NCBI GenBank assembly: GCA_947579605.1
Contig: OX388313.1
Coordinates: 1,302,001-1,366,000, forward strand
From: Athripsodes cinereus
Lineage: Eukaryota > Arthropoda > Insecta > Trichoptera > Leptoceridae
DNA length: 64,000 nt
Direction: 5' to 3'
The translations under genes were made by a program, and so were the position numbers. This document shows, piece after piece, positions 42,430 to 52,840 of this stretch (its first letter is position 1; each line of letters begins with the position of its first letter). The notes under the pieces are model-generated. The model worked only from the letters and a program-made list of their open reading frames with translations. It was not told where the DNA came from and searched no databases.

Positions 42430-42634
42430 AACTAATCTTTTTCTTCTTCTTGTCTACAAGTGCCGTATGAGGTCCTCCCGACGTTGGCAATCGCCATGGG
42501 GAAAGCCTCTTTGTATTGCTCAACTTGGAACAGCTTCTCCATCCGTCGTATTCCGGTCCAATCTATAATGATGCGCAGCCATGACGTCTGTCTTCTGTTC
42601 ACTCCTCATCTATCTTAAATCTTGCCTTGTGTTA
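42430..42634 (-). mobile_element. LINE-B 3' end running into assembly gap
   Basis: CTTTTTCTTCTTCTTGTCTA, GTGCCGTATGAGGTCCTCCC, GACGTTGGCAATCGCCATGG, ATTCCGGTCCAATCTATAAT and GCGCAGCCATGACGTCTGTC are the inverted LINE-B end. It reaches CTTGCCTTGTGTTA and stops at the N run. Confidence 0.8.
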
Positions 42635-42834
42635 NNNNNNNNNNNNNNNNNNNNNNNNNNNNNNNNNNNNNNNNNNNNNNNNNNNNNNNNNNNNNNNNNN
42701 NNNNNNNNNNNNNNNNNNNNNNNNNNNNNNNNNNNNNNNNNNNNNNNNNNNNNNNNNNNNNNNNNNNNNNNNNNNNNNNNNNNNNNNNNNNNNNNNNNNN
42801 NNNNNNNNNNNNNNNNNNNNNNNNNNNNNNNNNN
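42635..42834. other. assembly gap, 200 N
   Basis: Exactly 200 N, a typical placeholder for a gap of unknown or estimated size. It directly abuts a LINE copy. All frames across it are meaningless. Confidence 0.99.
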
Positions 42835-43019
42835 TATATCAAGTGAAGGTAATAATCTATTATGTAATATTTTATAAGCTTAGGGCAATGAATTTTTTAA
42901 GGTTTCTTTTGAAGATACTTTCATTATTAGGGTTAATTTCCGTGCTTTGAATCCCGCTATCGACACATTCCACCTCGCGGTATTGATAACCTGAATAAAT
43001 TTATTAGGACAAGCCCACT

Positions 43020-43070
43020 TTAGTTCCCCGGACGGGACTTGCGGGTTCAAGTCCCGTCCGGGGCAAAAAA
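43020..43070 (+). mobile_element. tRNA-like T-arm/acceptor, SINE head remnant
   Basis: TTCCCCGGACGGGACTTGCG then GGTTCAAGTCCCGTCCGGGG: a B box GGTTCAAGTCC flanked by arms that pair (CCCCGGACGGGACT with AGTCCCGTCCGGGG), followed by A7 and a T-rich body. No D-arm or anticodon arm, so not a tRNA gene. Confidence 0.55.
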
Positions 43071-43285
43071 AGTGTTGTTTTCTTTTCCTACCTTACGCCC
43101 TGTCTTAAATTTATATATTATGTAACCTCATACAATTGTTAATTGTAAACATAACAACGATAAACTTTGGGTTAAGTTAAATTTATCGATCGACAGTTTT
43201 TGGTAGAAGTATCATTCATAGGTACATTGAAATTAGCACCAACAATCGTACGGAAATGTCGGAATAAAAAAAACATGAAAATTTA

Positions 43286-43335
43286 AAAACCACATTCTGG
43301 CCTCCCCACTTGTGAGATATGCCGTGATTCGGAAG
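43286..43335 (+). mobile_element. SINE-T 3' end fragment
   Basis: TTCTGGCCTCCCCACTTGTG then AGATATGCCGTGATTCGG. Very short. Confidence 0.6.
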
Positions 43336-43404
43336 GGAGATAATCGATTGAATAACTAAGCACTCGTATTTTATTAAAACAAATCATTGAAATCTTTGAT
43401 AAAT

Positions 43405-43540
43405 CTTCTTCTTCTTCTTCAAGTGCTCTATCGCGTCCCACCAACGTTGGCTATCACCTCGGCGAACCTTACCCTTTCTTGCGTCGCTCGAAACAGCACC
43501 TACACACTTCAGATGTCTGTCCACTCCCTTATGTTTCTTA
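43405..43540 (-). mobile_element. LINE-B 3' end, short copy
   Basis: (CTT)5 then CAAGTGCTCTATCGCGTCCC, ACCAACGTTGGCTATCACCT and GCGTCGCTCGAAACAGCACC: the inverted LINE-B end, closest to the 41366 copy. Confidence 0.75.
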
Positions 43541-44792
43541 AATAATAATGCACGTCAAATTAAATAGATCTTAATACGACAATACAATACATATAATAAT
43601 AATATACATTTAGTTGACTGTTATTAATTTGCTGTACCTTCATATTATGTATTTGTAAAGGTTGTGTAGTATTGGTATTTCATTCATTGTACTACATTTA
43701 TGTGTAATGATAATATTATGTATGTTAGTATTTCGTCATATATAATAGCAAAAGTAATCATTCAAAACGTTCTCTAAGTTATAGTATTTATATCATTGTA
43801 CCATTACAAACCTACGAGCACATTTTTAGGAGTGGTTAACATCTATGTAGATATTTACAGACACGATTATACTTATTAGATACATCCATTACTTTATTAT
43901 TATGACAGTACTTAATTGTAATTGTACCGAATAATTTAGTAATCAATATTCGGGTTCGTTCGTATATAAATGCACCCATATTCAAATTATTTTCTTTTGT
44001 GAGCACATTTTTCTTTGGTGGGACATTAATCTGGCTAGAGATATTGATCACTTTAACGTGACATATACGGAATTTATAAGGTAATTTAAAGTATATTGTA
44101 GTTATGTTCTTGTCTGGATATCGTTAAAAGTTATCTTCTGGGATCGCATGGGCCATCAGCTGTAGGTAACGATCCTTGTAAGAATCATCTTATTGTTAGT
44201 AATAATAATTACCTTGATGACGTGCAATGTCCGAAGTTTAAAAATATTTTAAAATATTGTGACTTGTTTTATAAAAGCTAGGAAAAATAATTAACAGAAT
44301 AAATATTGTAGCAAATATTTTACATAAAATTACGGAAAATATTTGAATTTTCTTAATTTTTTAATTATTCTCGATGCTGTATGAGTTGTTGTTATGAATA
44401 AAGCCGAGCGTAAAGCTAGTATAAAATATATTGTCATATAATAATATCCATTCTGCTCTAGTATTTTGTGTAATCAGTTTCATGGTCAGTGTATAAGAGT
44501 TTTACAAATCCCATTCATTAAATTTCATTGTTAAATAAATCTAAGTTTTTATTTTCGATAATTTGCTATTTCGCTTTCATAATTAGTATTCACCCATAGC
44601 ACCAATATGAATATCCTCGATTTAGGTAAGTATTAAAACTTCCACATACCTATAAGTGATATCATCTTCAATGAAGTTTTTCATAATTACAATACAAGAT
44701 CAAAGCATAAAATTAGACCAATAGAACACATGTTTTCTAAGTTGGATCGAAGCTTTCTATGTCTAAGTGTTGGACTTTACAATAAACTTCCA
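43541..44792. other. AT-rich sequence; weak donor-like site
   Basis: Nothing assigned. ATGAATATCCTCGATTTAG followed by GTAAGTATT near 44608-44635 is a strong donor sequence after an ATG, but there is no other support for an exon. Confidence 0.4.
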
Positions 44793-44803
44793 GATACAAT
44801 TAA

Positions 44804-45048
44804 GTACTATACTATACCATCACGGCTAATCCCACAAATGGGGTAGCCAGCAGAGCAGCTGCATATAAAACATGCAAGCTGTCTTCTCCGTGCCAATATA
44901 AAATCAAGACATTCAGGATGGGTGGCAAACCTCATCGCCGAATTTAAGATGTAAAATGTCTTATTTTTTCGAACACCTGCCTTTTACAGGACACTCGAAA
45001 ACTTATGGAGAAGAGTGGGAGACCAATTCTTTACCGGGTGCTCCACGG
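44804..45048 (-). mobile_element. SINE-T, full length, 11-bp target duplication (type copy)
   Basis: GATACAATTAA at 44793-44803 and 45049-45059 flanks 245 bp. Read on the minus strand: CCGTGGAGCACCCGGTAAAG, AATTGGTCTCCCACTCTTCT, TCGAGTGTCCTGTAAAAGGC, AGGTGTTCGAAAAAATAAGA, ATCTTAAATTCGGCGATGAG, GTTTGCCACCCATCCTGAAT, GGCACGGAGAAGACAGCTTG, GCTGCTCTGCTGGCTACCCC, ATTTGTGGGATTAGCCGTGA, TGGTATAGTATAGTACT. There is no tRNA-type A/B box pair; GGTGTTCGAAA is a poor B box. The 3' end matches the 3' UTR tail of RTE-like LINEs. I find no coding capacity. Confidence 0.88.
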
Positions 45049-45146
45049 GATACAATTAAATGCATAGAGTAATTAATAATATACTTAGTTGATCTTTGAT
45101 TAAGTGTGATGATGTGTTAATAAATAAATATATAAATTATATTCAT

Positions 45147-45225
45147 ACCATCCCGGCATTTCCCACCAGTGAAGTAGCCAGCGAACAAACTGCATGCAAT
45201 AAATATGCAGACTGTCATCTCCGTA
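45147..45225 (-). mobile_element. SINE-T 3' end fragment
   Basis: ATACCATCCCGGCATTTCCC, ACCAGTGAAGTAGCCAGCGA and GCAGACTGTCATCTCCGTA: the inverted 3' third of the unit, diverged. Confidence 0.7.
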
Positions 45226-45275
45226 AAGTCTGTTTAATAATGTGCTTGTAAAACTATAAAAACCGTATTTTTATA

Positions 45276-45587
45276 TCTAACATATAAAATTCTCGTGTCA
45301 CGGTGTTTGTTATCATACTCCTCCGAAACGGCTAGGCCAATTTTGATGAAATTTTGTGTGCTTATCGGGTAGGTCTGAGAATCGGCCAACATCTATTTTT
45401 CATATCCCTAAAAGTTAAGGGTGGTCCACTCGAATGTTTTTTTTTAATTATTTTTTGGTCAATTTTTTTATAGTGAAGCATTAAAAAATACATACAGCCC
45501 TAAATTTTCACCCTTCTACCATCAATCCCTATTTTTTAATAGCGATATTAGTATATGGCAAAAACAACGTTTGCCGGGTCAGCTAGT
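45276..45587 (+). mobile_element. non-autonomous Helitron
   Basis: Starts TCTAACATATAAAATTCTCG after an A, and ends TTTGCCGGGTCAGCTAGT before a T, so it fits the Helitron rule of insertion between A and T with 5'-TC and 3'-CTAGT. A hairpin (GGCAAA ... TTTGCC, 45557-45575) lies about 8 bases before the CTAGT end. There are no TIRs, no target duplication and no Rep/helicase ORF. The text closely resembles Helitron-like repeats I remember from Lepidoptera, in particular CTCCTCCGAAACGGCTAGGC and TCGGGTAGGTCTGAGAATCG. Confidence 0.85.
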
Positions 45588-46224
45588 TATTTTATATTTT
45601 TATAGATTTTCACAATATTTCTCGATAAAATATTATTTGAAATCAATCTAACTACAACATTATTGGGTAGCGAAAAATCTTGAATGTGTAATAGAAATAT
45701 GATTTGATGCTAGATAAATTTATAATAACCATTTTATATGATAAATAAAAAAGTGGTTTTATTTGTATTCAGGCAAACAAACAGTTTTATTCGATACTTT
45801 GCAAACAGAACGCAGGTTTGTAATACATAATAATATTATCTTCATCAAATCACGTTGTATGAATGCATTATAGCAAAATAAACACAAGGCAAAAATGCGA
45901 GAAGCCTTAGTCCATCTTTTCTATTAAAGCATTATTTAGAAAACATGCGTTGGCGCATTTTAACGATGACCCTAACTGAGTCATGATTTAAGAATGTTGA
46001 AAGATAGTTCTCGACCATAAAAACAGTAATTTACACGCACGCTTGGTTCATACGGGTTTGGAAAATCCTATTTTACAACACATCATTATTTTTTTCATTT
46101 ACAACTGTTTCTTGTCTTCCTTGTTTCTCTAATTTCTATAGAAAGAAAATTATTAGGAGAAACAACATTCTTTTTCTTATTCTTCTTAGCACAATATTTG
46201 TAAACCACCAAAATTGTGCTTGTA
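45588..46224. other. AT-rich sequence, nothing assigned
   Basis: No gene or repeat recognised. Confidence 0.5.
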
Positions 46225-46345
46225 AAACAATTGTGTGAATGTCATTCTGTTTTTTTTTGTACTTCAATATCCTCTCGGAAGGACGTCGCATAACAGGGTT
46301 CCTCCATTCGGAACGATTGTGCATTAATCGATTCGACATTCCTAA
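46225..46345 (-). pseudogene. probable RTE-like LINE protein terminus
   Basis: Minus-strand frame reads RLMHNRSEWRNPVMRRPSER then ILKYKKKQND. NRSEWRNPVMRRP resembles the NRxxWRxxV terminus of RTE-like LINEs with an A-rich tail turning into lysines. Weak, motif based. Confidence 0.45.
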
Positions 46346-47256
46346 CGCTCTGATGTCATTGCCATAAAAGCGGTGCGTTAAGGAAAGTGAACGGTTTTCC
46401 AGATCTTTGGAAATCTTGAGAACACAAGAACAATCATCTTTGGCCTAATATCGTTGTATTGTTAAGTTTTATGCGAAATATAACAGCTATTATTTTAAAT
46501 ATAGTCTTGTTGTGTTCATTCGTGTATTTTTTTTCTCAAGAAGAAGGTCCTTGACCGAACACAACATACCTAATACGAATCATCAAATATATCTGGTGAC
46601 CTCTTTTGACAGAAATTATACATTCTGCAAGCGTCAAAAATCAGTACACACAACAAATATTAACAGACAATGTCCTCATATTCTACATATTTAAAGGTAA
46701 TATAAGCAAAGCTATGTCTAGAGATTAACCAATTAACGTTATTCTGTCTTTTAACTGTAACATAAATTTCCGTTAAAAGGCTTCCGTTCCGTTACTTTTA
46801 TGGGAGAGGAGGAATGATCCCAAGGATTTTTCAATCAATAAAACAACCCATCATGTTATTTTTTAAAGCGTCTACGTTTTTTTATGGCTCTTTGAATTAA
46901 CTCGAACTTGCGTTAGATTTCCAAAAACTTAACGATTACTATTTTAATTTTATTATTAACGGATTAATGATTAACATTGTTAAATTAATGGTTCCTACGT
47001 CTGACTGTAATTATTGCTACAAATGATTGTTACCAATAAGAATGATGGACAATATTACGTATTTATTCGTGAAACGAAGTCAAGGATTAATAAAAATAGC
47101 ATTTTATTACCAGAATTTAAATGTTAGGTATATATTTATCTTATGTGATGAACTCATTCAAATACACTTTTTTCTGTTCTAGGTTTTAATATTCCGAGGT
47201 TAAGATATTTTTAGAATATGTCGTATGTGTGTTTTGTTCACAAATTAGTCACTTAG
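46346..47256. other. AT-rich sequence, nothing assigned
   Basis: No gene or repeat recognised. Confidence 0.5.
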
Positions 47257-47330
47257 AATGGAGTCCCCAGTAAAGAATAGGTCACCCACTCATTTCTGTA
47301 AGCTTTCGAGTATCCTGTAAAAGACAAAAG
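47257..47330 (+). mobile_element. SINE-T 5' part
   Basis: AATGGAGTCCCCAGTAAAGA, ATAGGTCACCCACTCATTTC and TCGAGTATCCTGTAAAAGAC: the 5' third of the unit. Confidence 0.7.
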
Positions 47331-47454
47331 GTTGGTGAAAGCAAAAAATATTTAGGGATATGAAACACATGAAAATTTTCGTCATATAAGGCTAAGAAAA
47401 GACAATGTTACCCCATTTCGTAAAGACAATGTTACTTGGATGTAACCACATACA

Positions 47455-47560
47455 GTGATAATAATAACAGTTTTTAGGATGTGCCGTTTTGTGGAAAACC
47501 ACCGCAAGGGCCCATTCAAGAATCATTACACCTCCTGAACAATAGGGTCTACAACCCTGC
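47455..47560 (-). mobile_element. CR1-like LINE 3' end, fragment
   Basis: GATGTGCCGTTTTGTGGAAA, GCAAGGGCCCATTCAAGAAT and CATTACACCTCCTGAACAAT are the inverse of the segment at 62180-62255 and match 26390-26545. Abuts MITE-1 at its right. Confidence 0.65.
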
Positions 47561-47577
47561 CTTGAACACCAATGTTA

Positions 47578-47930
47578 ATCAGAAACCTCGATTGGAGAAC
47601 CATGTCTCCACAATGTAACATTATGTAAAATCTAATCGGAAGAAGTGAGAAAGGTGTCTGGCTTAAGTGATCACTTTCGGTGTCCATGGACAACATTCAC
47701 CAATTCCACCGTTCTCACTGTCAAGATGTAAGGTCCACCAATCGAGAGACGCTTTATGCAAACCTTAGAAGCAACCATTGTCCATGGACACCGAAAGTGA
47801 TCACTTAAGCCAGCCTAGAGCCAATTCGTAAGCGTTGGGACACCTTTCTCACTTCTTCCGATTAGATTATACACAATGTTACATTGTGTAGACATGGTTC
47901 TCCAATCGAGGTTTCTGATTGATTTTGTAA
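47578..47930. mobile_element. MITE-1, long-TIR element, best copy
   Basis: Arms of about 130 bases: AATCAGAAACCTCGATTGGA, GAACCATGTCTCCACAATGT, AATCTAATCGGAAGAAGTGA and GCTTAAGTGATCACTTTCGG then TGTCCATGGACAAC on the left are found inverted on the right with few changes. The centre (47706-47773) is unpaired and shares CAATTCCACCGTTCTCACTG with the copy at 2739. No ORF. Target duplication not clear, although AACACCAATGTTAAT occurs at about 47568 and 47981. Confidence 0.8.
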
Positions 47931-48094
47931 TCTGCACCCAAATCCGGTTAAACAATAAAAAAAATAGTATATATTCTAAACACCAATGTTAATTGTTAAT
48001 TTGTTGACAATAAATTAACTATTGTTAAAAAGTTTGTATTAACAATGGTCAATTGTTGAAACAAACTCGCAAATATGTAGCGATAGATTTATAC

Positions 48095-48145
48095 GGCGAT
48101 TCATCTTCTCTGCCTGCCCCACTTGGGATACGGCGTTAGGTTACA
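48095..48145 (+). mobile_element. LINE-A 3' UTR tail fragment
   Basis: TCTTCTCTGCCTGCCCCACT then TGGGATACGGCGTTAGGTTA: the 3' end seen at 7575-7615, very short. Confidence 0.65.
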
Positions 48146-49287
48146 GATAAAGTAATAATATCTATGCGGATAAAACTAGTGAAATTGTCACCTAAACGGA
48201 TAAAATAGGAGACCTTGGATTCCTGAATTATCTGAGAAAAAATGTAATTTCAACATTTAGTGAAATTGCGTTTAAGAGCCAGTTCTGCAGTAATTAAATT
48301 ATCACCATTACGGTCATTGCCAAATCACGGAATTTCCAATCTACAAGTGCTTGTTATTACCAGTCAGTTCGTCATTTATATTTCCCAACGATTATATTAG
48401 TTTGTCCTCAGGTGACTGCTACACTACAAACTATGCAGTTTTGCAATAGTAGTAAGTTAGTGTAGATAATAATAGAAGTTTGTAGTACATCGTGTTCTTG
48501 TGTATTTATCGGCATGGCAATCTTTTCAACTATTGTGTTCGTTGCATACAAAATAGGGAAGACAGTGTTACAATACAGATGTAGCTATCATACTTTACAC
48601 ATTACTATACATCATGCTTTACTCTTCATAATATTTAGTATCCTCTGCTTTGTATAACTCGATTTTAATTTTTGTATTCGAAAAATTTTAAGCTGCGTTC
48701 ACTTGTAGAGCCGTGCATATTGAGCCTCGAGCTTATAAATATTGAGAGAAGTGTAAATGCGGCTTTAGAAGTCAATACAATACGTACTAAGTAGCCATAA
48801 AAGTAAAAAAAAACACTAATGTTTATTATTGTAACAATAACCTAATATCGACTTTTAAAAATCCCCAGTCTTTTCTCGAAAATGATTTTTATTAATATAG
48901 AGCTTTATTACCTGTGTATTATGGGTACATTATGGTGCTACTGTGGATAAACGTGTCTATGATTATGTTGAAAGTTCAAGGTGAATGAATAATTGGATGG
49001 AATGTAGTATGTTGTAGGAGACATTACTGGTGTTTATTATTATGGTAGGGATTAAGGTCATCATTATGGGAGCTGTTGGGTTACTAATCTATCTTACTAG
49101 GAAGATGTCGGACAGAGGATGGTTTTTATAAGGTACATAATAGTATAAATCAGAACATAATATTTATACATAGTACAGAGAATACCTAAATGTTTCGTCT
49201 TATTGACTTGTTGCAGTGCAACGTCTTCCAACCAACCATATAAAAAAAGAATGAAGAAAAAAAGAAATTAGTAAAAAAAATACTTAA
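48146..49287. other. AT-rich sequence, nothing assigned
   Basis: No gene or repeat recognised. Confidence 0.5.
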
Positions 49288-49563
49288 AGAATTAATAAAT
49301 ACTTAAATGTAAACATTCGACTGTCTGTAATATGTCAACGACGTAAATTAAGCTTTTTCGGGTATATTATAAGACGTGAGCCAGACAATCTGGAAAAAAA
49401 TATTTTGTCTGGTGGAGTCGAAGGAAGAAGAAGCATCAGGGGCCGAATACCAACAAGATGGTCAGATCATGTGAGAGATGCTGCAGAGGGTACAATATAT
49501 GAGGCGACCGACTTCAAAAAAGAAACATTAAGAAATATTGAAGGAAACATAGTAATAAAGTAG
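49288..49563 (+). pseudogene. LINE-C (RTE-like) C-terminal fragment
   Basis: An open frame from a stop at 49285-49287 to TAG at 49561-49563 reads NVNIRLSVICQRRKLSFFGY, IIRREPDNLEKNILSGGVEG, RRSIRGRIPTRWSDHVRDAA and EGTIYEATDFKKE. Same layout as 16078-16420 (FGxI-RRE-DNLEK, EGRR, RGR-P-RWSD) but clearly diverged, so a different subfamily. It ends 11 bases before a SINE-T copy. Confidence 0.78.
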
Positions 49564-49570
49564 GTAGATA

Positions 49571-49815
49571 GGCAATAACCGTGGAGTACCCAGCATTTGA
49601 TCTCACTCTTTTCCGTAAGTTTTCGAGTGTCCTATAAAAGACATGTGTTAGATAAAATAAAGACATGTACACCTTAAATTCGGGAATGAGGTTTACCACC
49701 CATTCTGAATATCTTAACTTTTGCTGCCACAGAGAAGACAGCTTACATATTTATTACATGCAGCTGGTTTGTTGGCCTCTCCACTTGTGGGATATGCCTT
49801 GATAGCATATTATAA
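49571..49815 (+). mobile_element. SINE-T, full length, diverged
   Basis: CCGTGGAGTACCCAGCATTT, GATCTCACTCTTTTCCGTAA, TTTCGAGTGTCCTATAAAAG, GAGGTTTACCACCCATTCTG, GAAGACAGCTTACATATTTA, CCTCTCCACTTGTGGGATAT and GCCTTGATAGCATAT. All sections present in order. Confidence 0.8.
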
Positions 49816-50817
49816 TTCTGTTTTCCTTAATTTTTGTAGGTAGGTACCAACTGAAATTGTGGCATTATCTAGATACATTAACATTACTTTTATTATAGAC
49901 ATTAACAACACCTGCTATAAAAATGCACTTGAAACTATTATTTTTATTACTATCAAGATATAAATTAGATATAGAAGCTTACGAAACAATGAAAGAAAAT
50001 GAAAGTTTAATAGATCTAATCATAATACATATCTCCATCACAACATCATATCTTTTAAATATTTTAATGTAGCGCAAAAGTAAAATATTTTCATAGTACA
50101 CTCTAATCTAATGTACCTATAATATCCAATTGTAGGTTGTATTGGAAGCGATTGTTACAAATTTAAAGTTACTTTTTGTTATAACCCGTAAAGCGAAGCT
50201 CAATATGAAAGCAATTATATTAATATTATGAATTGTAGCTTTTTTGTTCTGTGAAAGGCTAAATATAGTCAAGGTTAGTATTTTTCACATTACGAAACTA
50301 TTAATTATTAACTTGTATGCGACTTGTCGACAGCAGAAGTTTTCTGATTTTACCTAAAATTATTCACAACCCCTATAGATGTTTTAGACATCTTTCTTAG
50401 ATAGGAGATTAGACACCTTCGAGTATGCTATAAAATATACCACCAATCCTTAGTGCCATAACATAATAATACTACTCGTAAATTCATTACAATTTGTTAG
50501 TCCTCTGTCTGCCCCACAAGACGAGGTTGTCTAGAAGAAATAAAAGAAGTTTCCCCTTTGATAAATTTCCTGTTGTTCATAATATCTGTTTATTTTATCA
50601 TGCAAATAAAAATATACCTATTATTTTTTTTCATCTTAAGCTATGAATTTTTTTACGGGCAGGCAGAGAGGGTTAAGCTCTACATGACTAGGAAAGTCTT
50701 AAATACTAACTTATATTCTTTAATTCCATCAAAATCATAAAAAAAAACAGTTTTTCCAATGAATTATTTAAATATTATTTATTGATTTGACGGTAACGTT
50801 GTGGTAATTTCAAAACA
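49816..50817. other. AT-rich sequence, nothing assigned
   Basis: ATAGGAGATTAGACACCTTC then GAGTATGCTATAAAAT near 50400 may be a remnant of SINE-T. No gene recognised. Confidence 0.4.
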
Positions 50818-50819
50818 TA

Positions 50820-50983
50820 ATTACAAATGTTTGGAGTCAAAAAACTTTACTAGTATCACTAAAAAATATTCTATAGTCAAATATTGCGCTTGAGAATGAC
50901 AGGATACCTGTCGAAATCTTGTTTGCGCGTATAATAATTTTTAGTGGTATTAGTAAAGTTTTTTGACTCCAACCATTTGGAAT
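50820..50983. mobile_element. MITE with ~46-bp TIRs and TA flanks
   Basis: ATTACAAATGTTTGGAGTCA, AAAAACTTTACTAGTATCAC at the left is matched by the inverse right arm ATTCCAAATGGTTGGAGTCA, AAAAACTTTACTAATACCAC, with about four changes. TA sits immediately outside both ends (50818-50819, 50984-50985). Size and TA suggest a Tc1/mariner-type MITE. Non-coding. Confidence 0.82.
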
Positions 50984-50985
50984 TA

Positions 50986-52384
50986 TTTTAACACAAATTC
51001 ATATCAAAATATCAGATCAATTAAACACTTAATTATTTTTAATACACTTTTTATTTTTATTTCATCTCTTACTGGGACATTGTCAATATTATTGGTAATG
51101 TCTCAGTAAGGTACGAAACAATATTGTGTTTAATTCATTCAATATGAATAATACACATAAATTAACGGAATACTGGAAAATAATACAAAAATATCTATTG
51201 ACAAACTTGCGTGAAATTTAGAAGTATGCGGCAGGTTTCCGACGTATGTTTTATAATAATATAACTCGTGATAATGTTTAAAATTATTTCTGCATCATTC
51301 TAAATACTGTTATATTTATTTTTATTTAATCGTTTTATGAGCAATAAATAAAATATAGAAATGCAAACTGTTTTTTTTCACGTATAAATAAATTAGAGCG
51401 ATTCAGTTATTGTATAAAGTGAGTTTATTTTATTGCTTTAATTTTTGTTACAAAAAAATAATAATAGATTTTAAATGTAATAGTTTGTAGTGAAGTTATT
51501 TCGAATGTTTTCTTGTTTTTAATATTATTATTAATGTAAGTTGAAACGAATGTGATTTTTTTTATAATGAAAGTAATTTTAAGTGAAGTGTAACAAGAAC
51601 ATAAACTCTGTAATCTGTTTTTTAATCAAATTGTTGATTACTTCCACAAAGTATCGTTTGTTTGGAATCCCAAATTCAACCCTGTTAAAAAAATGTGTCT
51701 GTAAATTTTCGAGCGTCCTGTAATATGCAGTTATTCGTCAAGCATATTTTTAAACATTTAATTTACCTTCATAAAAGTTCCCCATTTTGTCAGTGATTTC
51801 AGAGGCTTTGTTGTATAAAACTCTTATTACAAAGAATTGTCTTTTTCTGTAAACAAAATTATAAAAAGCCTTCTTCATAAAATATTTGTTCAGACAAATA
51901 TTAACAGAACGTGATTAACCATATAATATATTATATTTTAATTATTGTAGGCTGTATACAATCGTCTTTAAGTAATGCCTAGTAATACAGCGATACGAAA
52001 ATAAGTACAAAATATTATAACAAAACGTATAGGTAACGGCTTCTGTTCGTGTGAAACTCCCACGAAAAATAATGATTAAAAAAAACAGTATTATTGAAAC
52101 GAACAAAAGGAATTTACTTATTCTTATTTTAAACTTTACGAAAGAGACAGTAGATAATAATAATTATACCCGTTAATTTAGTATCGTGAACCGTACAATT
52201 TGCACTGTTAGTAGTAGATCATACATAGTAGGCGATATTATCGTTCAAGAAGATTAATTCAATTAAGGCGAGTGATTCTACTAAAATATTTGACAGATCG
52301 ACTGAACATAATTAAAAAGAATGGCAACACTGATTACCCATGTATAGTTTTCGTAATAGAATTCTTTTTCGTTCTCGATTTTCT
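50986..52384. other. AT-rich sequence with a small SINE-T piece
   Basis: AAATTTTCGAGCGTCCTGTA at about 51703 is an internal SINE-T piece. Otherwise nothing recognised. Confidence 0.45.
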
Positions 52385-52840
52385 ATTCCTTGTTGTAAAT
52401 TTTTGAATGTCCTGTGAGAGCCCGATATTTGAAAACATCACGCACGAGATGTCTAATTTAACTTCTTGAATTCGGCAGTGATGAGGTTTGCCAAATGGGG
52501 TAGCCAACGGACTAGTTGTTTATAATAAACATGCAAGCTGTCTTCTCCGTGCCAACAAAAAATCAGGATGGATGGCAAACTTCATTGCTGAATTTAAGAT
52601 GCAGTAGATTTTTTAATGTCCTGCACGTACAACTACAAGTAATAAACATGAAGATTGTCCGCTCCGTGCAATAAAAAATTGGACATTCAAGATGGATAGT
52701 AAGTATCATCGTTGAATCGGAGTTGTCGTGTGTCTTTTACGTGAGATTTTAGTTATTGGTACGTGCATTTTACAGGACACTCGAAAATTTTCTGAAAAGA
52801 GTGGGAGAGCTATTCTTTACCAGAGAAACCACAAGTCTTC
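52385..52840. mobile_element. cluster of three partial SINE-T copies
   Basis: A plus-oriented piece (52385-52493: AATTTTTGAATGTCCTGTGA, GCAGTGATGAGGTTTGCC), a minus-oriented piece (52494-52615: AAATGGGGTAGCCAACGGAC, GCAAGCTGTCTTCTCCGTGC) and a second minus-oriented piece (52640-52830: GAAGATTGTCCGCTCCGTGC, TTTACAGGACACTCGAAAAT, TTTCTGAAAAGAGTGGGAGA). Repeated insertion into or next to the same sequence. Confidence 0.7.

Noticed and set aside
42581..42950. ORFs spanning the N run
   Set aside because: They are artefacts of translating 200 undetermined bases.
43020..43070. tRNA gene or rho-independent-type terminator (strong GC hairpin then A/T run)
   Set aside because: Only a T-arm-like hairpin; the genome is eukaryotic and the element looks like a SINE remnant.
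44600..44640. First coding exon MNILDL followed by GTAAGT
   Set aside because: Single donor-like site with no promoter, homology or partner exon.
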